The notes under the pieces were generated by a model. It did not search any database and was not told the DNA's origin. It saw nothing but the letters and a program-made list of their open reading frames with translations. A stretch of DNA of 64,000 nt from Gilvimarinus chinensis DSM 19667 (GTDB lineage Bacteria > Pseudomonadota > Gammaproteobacteria > Pseudomonadales > Cellvibrionaceae), in contig NZ_KB898706.1 of assembly GCF_000377745.1 (NCBI RefSeq), positions 372,001 through 436,000 on the forward strand, given 5' to 3'. Within the stretch, counting starts at the first letter, position 1. Each line of letters begins with the position of its first letter. Of the stretch, positions 58,218-64,000 are shown in pieces. Made by a program: the position numbers and the translations under genes.

Positions 58218-58298
58218 AGTGCGTTTTCAATGGTCTGCTGTTCAAGGGCGTGGGTGGTGTGGATAATGTCGCTCTCGTCGAAGGCTTTGGAACAGAAT

Positions 58299-59888
58299 GT
58301 GAGTCAATCCAATACCCCTAAACCCCCCCTCAAGCCTGGGCTACTGAAATCCAGCAGCAAGGTGGGCGCTATGACCATGAGCTCGCGGGTGCTGGGGCTG
58401 GTGCGCGATGTGGTGTTTGCCCACACCATTGGCGCCGGCGGCGGGGCCGATGCTTTCTTTGTGGCCTTTAAAATCCCCAATTTTATGCGTCGGTTGTTTG
58501 CCGAGGGCGCTTTTGCTCAGGCGTTTGTACCTGTGTTGTCTGAATACCGGCAAAACGGTTCTCATGCTGCGGTAAAAGCTCTGGTAGATCGTGTGGCCGG
58601 TGGCTTGGGGTTTGTCTTAATGGTCGTGACGGCCCTCGCGGTGTTGGGTGCGCCCTTTGTGGCAACCCTATTTGCGCCGGGTTTTCGCACAGATCCAGAG
58701 CAGTTTGCTTTGGCCGCTGAGATGATCCGAATTACTTTCCCTTACTTAATGCTTATATCGCTAACCGGTTTGGTAGGGGCGATTCTTAATAGCTATGACC
58801 GCTTTGCGGTACCCGCTTTTACCCCGGTGTTATTGAACATTGTGCTCATCGTAGCTGCACTGGTGGTGGCACCGTTGTTTGATCCTCCTGCTCTGGGTTT
58901 GGCGTGGGGTGTGCTGGCTGCTGGAGTTGTACAGTTTTTGTTTCAACTGCCATTTTTAAAGCCATTGCACCTGCTGCCTGCGCCTAAAGTGGATTGGCGC
59001 GACCCTGGGGTAAAGCGTATTTTGACCTTGATGGTGCCCGCGTTGTTTGGCGTGTCCGTCAGTCAGATTAACCTGCTGCTGGATACGGTTATTGCCTCGT
59101 TGCTGCCCGACGGCAGTATCTCTTGGCTTTACTACTCAGAGCGTCTGGCTGATTTGCCTTTGGGGGTGTTTGCAGTCGCTATCGCTACAGTGATCTTGCC
59201 TAATTTGTCGCGCCAGCATGCGGGTAAAGACCCCGCCAGTTTTGCCAGTACGCTGGATTGGGCAATTCGCCTAGTATTTTTGATTGCTTTGCCCGCTGTG
59301 GTGGCTCTACTGATTCTGGCGCAGCCGATACTGACTACCCTGTTTCAATACGGTGCTACTACGGCCTCTGATACCGCTATGGCTACCCTGAGCTTGCGCG
59401 CCTACGCATTAGGGTTGCTGGCTTTTATGCTGATTAAGGTCTTGGCTCCCGGTTTTTACGCCCGTCAGGATATGAAAACACCTGTGCGAATTGGCATTAT
59501 CGCCATGGCCACCAACATGGTATTAAACCTACTTTTCGTTGTGCCACTGCACTTTTATTACGGTATAGGTCATGTGGGGTTGGCCTTGGCGACGGCGATC
59601 TCTGCGTACATCAATTCGGCTTTGCTTTACCGCGGGTTGCGTCGCCAGCAGATTTTCTGGCGCCAGCGGGGCTGGGGGCGTTTTGCTGTTCAGCTGGTGC
59701 TGGCTAATATGGCGATGGGTGTCTTGTTGTTCGCTGCACTCGTGCTTTGGCCCAACTGGGTGGAGTGGGGGGCTTTTGCCAGAGTGTGGCGACTCGCGGT
59801 GATATGCGTAGCGGGTGCCGTGGTTTACGCCGCTGTGCTTGTGATATTCGGATTGCGCCCGAGACATCTGAAGCATCCGAGCGCCTGA
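58299..59888 (+). CDS. murJ: Lipid II flippase MurJ
   Basis: A 529-residue inner-membrane flippase that moves lipid II to the periplasm for peptidoglycan synthesis. Fourteen hydrophobic helices are visible. The start MTMSSRVLGLVRDVVFAHTIGAG with DAFFVAFKIPNFMRRLFAEGAFAQAFVPVLSEY matches MurJ strongly, including the Arg cluster of the first cytoplasmic side. I chose the GTG at 58299 because the LLKSSSKVGA stretch before MTMSS is also family sequence. The frame extends to 58230, without a better ribosome site. It begins the murJ-ribF-ileS-lspA block. Confidence 0.95.
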   Translation: MSQSNTPKPPLKPGLLKSSSKVGAMTMSSRVLGLVRDVVFAHTIGAGGGADAFFVAFKIPNFMRRLFAEGAFAQAFVPVLSEYRQNGSHAAVKALVDRVAGGLGFVLMVVTALAVLGAPFVATLFAPGFRTDPEQFALAAEMIRITFPYLMLISLTGLVGAILNSYDRFAVPAFTPVLLNIVLIVAALVVAPLFDPPALGLAWGVLAAGVVQFLFQLPFLKPLHLLPAPKVDWRDPGVKRILTLMVPALFGVSVSQINLLLDTVIASLLPDGSISWLYYSERLADLPLGVFAVAIATVILPNLSRQHAGKDPASFASTLDWAIRLVFLIALPAVVALLILAQPILTTLFQYGATTASDTAMATLSLRAYALGLLAFMLIKVLAPGFYARQDMKTPVRIGIIAMATNMVLNLLFVVPLHFYYGIGHVGLALATAISAYINSALLYRGLRRQQIFWRQRGWGRFAVQLVLANMAMGVLLFAALVLWPNWVEWGAFARVWRLAVICVAGAVVYAAVLVIFGLRPRHLKHPSA

Positions 59889-60020
59889 CCTCGCGCTGCG
59901 GGAAAACTTCGCTTGTTTGATGGGCTTTGCGGTTAGCATGGAGTCGTGCAAAGGTACCCCCGCACCCCGCGGGTGCTGTATACTCGCGCGTTCGGTTTTT
60001 CACCCTCAACAGGCCCTAAC

Positions 60021-60962
60021 GTGCAACTTATTCGCGGTTTACACAATCTGCGCGCGGAACATCGCGGTTCTGTTGCCACTATTGGTACTTTTGATGGGGT
60101 GCACCTAGGGCATCAGGCGATTTTGCGCCAGTTGGCAGAGGCCGCTCGACAGCATCAGCTTCCCTCTGTGGTGATTTTATTCGAGCCCCAGCCCCATGAG
60201 TATTTTGCCCGCGAAAAAGCGCCCGCACGGTTGATGCGTTTGCGTGAAAAGCTAATAGCGTTGCAGCAGGCCGGGGTTGAGCGTGTACTTTGCTTGCGGT
60301 TTAACGAAGCGTTGCGCCGCTTAAGTGCTAACGAATTTATTGATGTTGTGTTGCTAAACGGCTTAGGCATCAAACACTTAGTGGTTGGAGATGATTTTCG
60401 TTTTGGCTGCGACCGCAGCGGCGACTACACCTTGTTGGAGCGTGTGGGCGAGCGGCAGGGTTTTAGCGTCACCGATACCTTAACCCTGACCATTGAGGGC
60501 GAGCGTATCAGCAGTACGCGCATTCGTGAACTTTTGGCTGCGGGGGACTTTACCCGCGCCGAGGCTTTTCTGGGGCGACCTTTTGCCATTACCGGACGGG
60601 TGGGTCACGGCAAAAAACTGGGGCGCCAGATTGGTGTGCCCACCGCCAATTTACGCTTAAAGCGCTTTCGCTCGCCGCTATCGGGGGTGTTTGTGATTAG
60701 CGCGCAACTGCAAGGTGAAACTTTCCACGGGGTCGCCAATGTGGGGGTAAAGCCCACGGTGGCGGGTGATATCGAACCTCTGCTGGAAGTTCACCTGTTC
60801 GCTTTTGACCGCACTATTTACGGCGAGGCACTGGCCATCCAGTTTCACGCCAAACTCAGAGATGAGCAAAAATTTGCATCGTTGGATGCCTTAAAAGCAC
60901 AATTGCAACAGGATATTCGCCGGGGGCGCGGTTTTTTCGCGGCCTTAACACAGATCGGGTAA
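60021..60962 (+). CDS. ribF: Bifunctional riboflavin kinase / FAD synthetase
   Basis: A 313-residue bifunctional enzyme that makes FMN and FAD. The N-terminal FMN adenylyltransferase part has ATIGTFDGVHLGHQAILRQL and the ISSTRIRELLAAGDF loop. The C-terminal riboflavin kinase part has GHGKKLGRQIGVPTANL and VANVGVKPTV. Length equals E. coli RibF. I chose the GTG at 60021 (VQLIRGLHN), where homology begins; the frame runs back to 59946. It is 12 bp before ileS. Confidence 0.95.
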   Translation: MQLIRGLHNLRAEHRGSVATIGTFDGVHLGHQAILRQLAEAARQHQLPSVVILFEPQPHEYFAREKAPARLMRLREKLIALQQAGVERVLCLRFNEALRRLSANEFIDVVLLNGLGIKHLVVGDDFRFGCDRSGDYTLLERVGERQGFSVTDTLTLTIEGERISSTRIRELLAAGDFTRAEAFLGRPFAITGRVGHGKKLGRQIGVPTANLRLKRFRSPLSGVFVISAQLQGETFHGVANVGVKPTVAGDIEPLLEVHLFAFDRTIYGEALAIQFHAKLRDEQKFASLDALKAQLQQDIRRGRGFFAALTQIG

Positions 60963-60974
60963 CAGACAACGACC

Positions 60975-63776
60975 ATGAGTGACTACAAAGCAACCTTGAA
61001 TTTGCCCCACACGCCCTTTGCCATGAAGGCAAACCTGGCGCAGCGCGAACCCCAGATGCTTAAAGCCTGGGACAAAGCGGGCCTGTATCAGGCGATTCGC
61101 GAATCCCGCAAAGGGCGCGAGTCGTACATTCTGCACGATGGACCTCCCTACGCGAACGGCGACATTCATATTGGTCACGCGGTCAATAAAATCCTTAAAG
61201 ACATTATTATCAAAAGCAAAACCTTGAGTGGTTTTGATGCACCCTATGTGCCCGGCTGGGACTGTCATGGCCTGCCTATTGAGCACAATGTCGAGAAAAA
61301 GCACGGTAAGGCTGGTGTAAAACTGGACGTGAAAGCGTTCCGTGAAAAGTGCCGCGCCTACGCTGCGCGCCAGGTTGAAGGGCAAAAGAAAGACTTTGTT
61401 CGTTTGGGCGTATTGGGTGAGTGGGATAACCCCTACCTGACCATGGACTACAAGTTCGAGGCCGATATTATCCGCGCCCTGGGCAAGATCGTTGAAAACG
61501 GCCACTTGCAGCGCGGCTTTAAGCCAGTGTACTGGTCGGTGGTGGGCGGCTCGGCACTGGCCGAGGCAGAGGTAGAGTATCAGGACAAAACCTCGTTCAG
61601 CATCGACGTTAAATTTGCGTTTGTGGACCAGAGCGCCGCCAGCGCGGCCTTTAGTGAATTGGCAGGCCAAGGCGACTTAGAAGTGGTTATCTGGACCACC
61701 ACCCCCTGGACATTACCCGCCAACCAAGCGGTTAGCCTAAATGCCGAGCTGGATTACGTGGCAGTGCAAGTGGGTGATAAGCGCTTGGTGGTAGCTGAGG
61801 GGCTGCTGGAGTCGGTGATGAACCGCGCAGGCGTTGAAGATTATCAAATCGTCGGCAAAACCTCCGGCGCCAAGCTTGAGCACTTAGTGCTGCAGCATCC
61901 ATTTTACGATCGTCGGGTGCCCGTCATCTTGGGTGAACACGTCACTTTGGATGCCGGTACTGGCTGCGTACACACCGCACCGGATCACGGCGCGGACGAC
62001 TTTTCCGTAGGGCAGAAATACGGCATAGGGACGCTGAACTACATCGATGATAACGGTGTTTACCGCGACTTTGTGGAAGGCTTTGCGGGCGACCATGTGT
62101 ACAAGGTGGATGAAAAAGTCATCGACCTGCTCACCGAAAAAGGCGCACTGTTTAATGCCGGTAAGTTGACTCACAGTTTCCCGCACTGCTGGCGCACCAA
62201 AACCCCGCTGATTTTCCGCGCTACGCCCCAGTGGTTTGTGAGCATGAACAAGAACGATCTGCGCGGCGAAGTGGCTAAATCCGTTGAGAATGTGCAGTGG
62301 GTGCCCAACTGGGGCCGCGCGCGCATCGACTCAATGTTAGAGTCCAGTCCCGATTGGTGTATCTCACGACAGCGCACCTGGGGCGTGCCCATCGCTTTGT
62401 TTGTGCATAAGCAAAGTGGCGAGCTGCACCCGCGCACTGCGGAATTAATTGAGCAGGTAGCCAAAGCCGTCGAGAAAGACGGTATGGATGCCTGGTACGA
62501 GCTGGACGCCGCGCCTTTATTAGGTGGCGATGCCGACGACTACGAAAAAGTCACCGATACTTTGGACGTATGGTTCGATTCTGGCGTAACCCACCATGCG
62601 GTACTGCGTCAGCGTGAGGGTTTGCGCTACCCGGCCGACTTGTATTTGGAGGGCTCGGATCAGCATCGCGGCTGGTTCCAGTCATCGCTCAAAACCGCCA
62701 TGGCCATCAATGGCACAGCACCCTACAAAACCGTGCTGACTCACGGTTTTACCGTGGATGCCGACGGCCGCAAAATGTCCAAGTCCATTGGTAATACCGT
62801 ATCGCCGCAAAAGGTGATGAACGATCTGGGCGCCGATGTATTGCGCCTGTGGGTGGCGGCCACCGACTTCAGCTCGGAAATGAGCGTGTCGGATGAAATT
62901 TTAAAGCGCACCGCGGATTCCTATCGCCGTATTCGCAACACGGCGCGTTTTATGCTGGCTAACCTCAACGGTTTTGATCCGGCCACCGACCTGGTGGAGG
63001 CGAATAACATGATCGCCCTGGATCGTTGGATTGTGCGTCGCGCCGCCGTCTTGCAGCAAGAGTTGATCAACGCGTACGACAGTTTTAGCCTGCATCAGAT
63101 ATATCAAAAGCTGCATAACTTCTGTGTGGTTGAGTTGGGTGGCTTTTATCTGGATATCATTAAAGATCGCCAGTACACCACCAAAGCCGATTCATTGCCG
63201 CGTCGCTCAGCGCAGACCGCGCTTTACCATTTAAGCGAAGCGTTTGTACGCTGGATTGCGCCGATTTTGAGTTTCACTGCCGATGAAATGTGGCAGCAAA
63301 TTCCGGGTGAGCGCAAAGGTTTTGTCTTTACCGCCGAGTGGTATGAGCTGCCAAGCGTGGCCGACGACGAGCTGGGCGATGCCTTTTGGGAGCAAATTGC
63401 CGAGGTAAAAACCGCCGTCAACCGTGTGATGGAAGCCAAGCGGGGCGAGGGAGCCATCGGCGGCTCATTGACCGCTGAGCTTACGTTGTACTGCGACGCT
63501 GAGTTGAAAGCGGCGCTGGAGAAGGTCGCCGATGAGCTGCGCTTTATTTTAATCAGCTCTACCGCCGCTATCGCTAATATTAACGGCGCCCCGGCTGAGG
63601 CTGTGGCCACCGATGTTGAAGGGTTAAAAGTGGGTGTCAGTAAATCAGAGCAACCCAAGTGCGAACGTTGCTGGCATCATCGTGCTGATGTGGGCGCGGT
63701 AGAAGCTCATCCTGATATCTGCAAGCGTTGTGTAGATAACATTGATGGCGCAGGAGAAGAGCGTCGTTATGCTTAA
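60975..63776 (+). CDS. ileS: Isoleucyl-tRNA synthetase
   Basis: A 933-residue class I tRNA synthetase that charges tRNA-Ile. The HIGH-type motif ([18 protein letters not shown]), the editing-domain [16 protein letters not shown] ([12 protein letters not shown]) and a C-terminal zinc finger ([13 protein letters not shown]) are all present. Length matches bacterial type I IleRS (about 940). It follows ribF by 12 bp and overlaps lspA by 8 bp. This gene order is common in Gammaproteobacteria. Confidence 0.98.
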   Translation: MSDYKATLNLPHTPFAMKANLAQREPQMLKAWDKAGLYQAIRESRKGRESYILHDGPPYANGDIHIGHAVNKILKDIIIKSKTLSGFDAPYVPGWDCHGLPIEHNVEKKHGKAGVKLDVKAFREKCRAYAARQVEGQKKDFVRLGVLGEWDNPYLTMDYKFEADIIRALGKIVENGHLQRGFKPVYWSVVGGSALAEAEVEYQDKTSFSIDVKFAFVDQSAASAAFSELAGQGDLEVVIWTTTPWTLPANQAVSLNAELDYVAVQVGDKRLVVAEGLLESVMNRAGVEDYQIVGKTSGAKLEHLVLQHPFYDRRVPVILGEHVTLDAGTGCVHTAPDHGADDFSVGQKYGIGTLNYIDDNGVYRDFVEGFAGDHVYKVDEKVIDLLTEKGALFNAGKLTHSFPHCWRTKTPLIFRATPQWFVSMNKNDLRGEVAKSVENVQWVPNWGRARIDSMLESSPDWCISRQRTWGVPIALFVHKQSGELHPRTAELIEQVAKAVEKDGMDAWYELDAAPLLGGDADDYEKVTDTLDVWFDSGVTHHAVLRQREGLRYPADLYLEGSDQHRGWFQSSLKTAMAINGTAPYKTVLTHGFTVDADGRKMSKSIGNTVSPQKVMNDLGADVLRLWVAATDFSSEMSVSDEILKRTADSYRRIRNTARFMLANLNGFDPATDLVEANNMIALDRWIVRRAAVLQQELINAYDSFSLHQIYQKLHNFCVVELGGFYLDIIKDRQYTTKADSLPRRSAQTALYHLSEAFVRWIAPILSFTADEMWQQIPGERKGFVFTAEWYELPSVADDELGDAFWEQIAEVKTAVNRVMEAKRGEGAIGGSLTAELTLYCDAELKAALEKVADELRFILISSTAAIANINGAPAEAVATDVEGLKVGVSKSEQPKCERCWHHRADVGAVEAHPDICKRCVDNIDGAGEERRYA

Positions 63777-64000
63777 GCGATTCGCACACCCCTGGGGGTG
63801 GTTTGTGCTGGCGGCGGTGGTGATTGGTTTAGACCAATGGAGTAAGGCTGCCGCAACAGCCGCTTTGCAATACGGTCGCCCGGTCGAAGTGACTTGGTTT
63901 TTTGATTTAACCTTGCTACATAATCACGGTGCAGCGTTCAGTTTTTTAAGTGACGCCGGCGGTTGGCAGCGTTGGTTTTTTACCGCTATCGCTCTATTTA
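63769..64000 (+). CDS. lspA: Lipoprotein signal peptidase II, 3'-truncated by the window edge
   Basis: The first 77 residues of LspA, the aspartic protease that removes the signal peptide from prolipoproteins. The start overlaps the ileS stop by 8 bp and follows AGGAGAAGAG. The first helix ([16 protein letters not shown]) and the NHGAAFSFL loop of the family are visible. The catalytic aspartates lie beyond the window end. Confidence 0.93.
   Translation, partial: MLKRFAHPWGWFVLAAVVIGLDQWSKAAATAALQYGRPVEVTWFFDLTLLHNHGAAFSFLSDAGGWQRWFFTAIALF

Overview
The window reads as chromosomal DNA of a marine or plant-polysaccharide-degrading gammaproteobacterium, most likely in or near the Cellvibrionaceae (Saccharophagus, Teredinibacter, Simiduia and Cellvibrio relatives). 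The clues are a secreted GH26 mannanase with CBM2 and CBM10-like modules joined by a polyserine linker, several TonB-dependent receptors, and core gene orders typical of Gammaproteobacteria (nudF-yqiB-cpdA-yqiA-parE and murJ-ribF-ileS-lspA). The genus is inferred, not proven. Both window ends cut genes: a beta-propeller phytase on the left and lspA on the right.

Region by region. 1-2.8 kb: a phytase and a PhoX-type phosphatase overlap as a phosphorus-scavenging pair. 2.9-6.1 kb: mlaA and an RND/MMPL exporter on the minus strand, for envelope lipid traffic. 6.3-6.6 kb: a 303-bp MITE-like element with perfect 24-bp terminal inverted repeats. 6.6-13.5 kb: an OmpA-like protein, acetyl-CoA synthetase, a degenerate GGDEF membrane protein, SmrA, a bile-acid-symporter-family transporter, and small unknown proteins. 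13.6-18.6 kb: an accessory island with a truncated BrxR/CapW-like WYL regulator, a 1311-residue SIR2-domain protein that looks like an anti-phage NADase, and a frameshifted ATPase remnant. 18.6-24.4 kb: DUF3429 protein, PpiC, dodecin, mannanase, a Tas-like aldo-keto reductase and a TauE/SafE transporter.

24.7-33.9 kb: tolC diverges from a TPP-riboswitch-led thiD-thiC pair that runs into nudF-yqiB-cpdA-yqiA-parE. yqiB appears to start at a rare ATC codon. 34.1-40.2 kb: a probably Fur-controlled operon encodes a DUF4856 lipoprotein, an imelysin-family lipoprotein, a TonB-dependent receptor and a fatty-acid-hydroxylase-family membrane enzyme, with overlapping stops and starts. 40.5-46.9 kb: another TonB-dependent receptor and an unrecognised small protein converge on a Ser/Thr kinase-TPR protein and an FHA protein with a winged-helix-like tail. 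47-54.8 kb: a lipoprotein, a helical protein, radA, a ThuA/sorbosone-dehydrogenase-like/cytochrome c lipoprotein, a PilZ protein, a Mak-type fructokinase and LexA-boxed yebG. 54.9-58.2 kb: a Fur-boxed siderophore receptor and PepSY membrane protein. 58.3-64 kb: murJ, ribF, ileS and lspA.

The strongest candidates for new biology are the SIR2 island, the DUF4856/imelysin/receptor/hydroxylase operon and the FHA-kinase module. I saw no tRNA, rRNA, CRISPR array, integrase or intact transposase gene.
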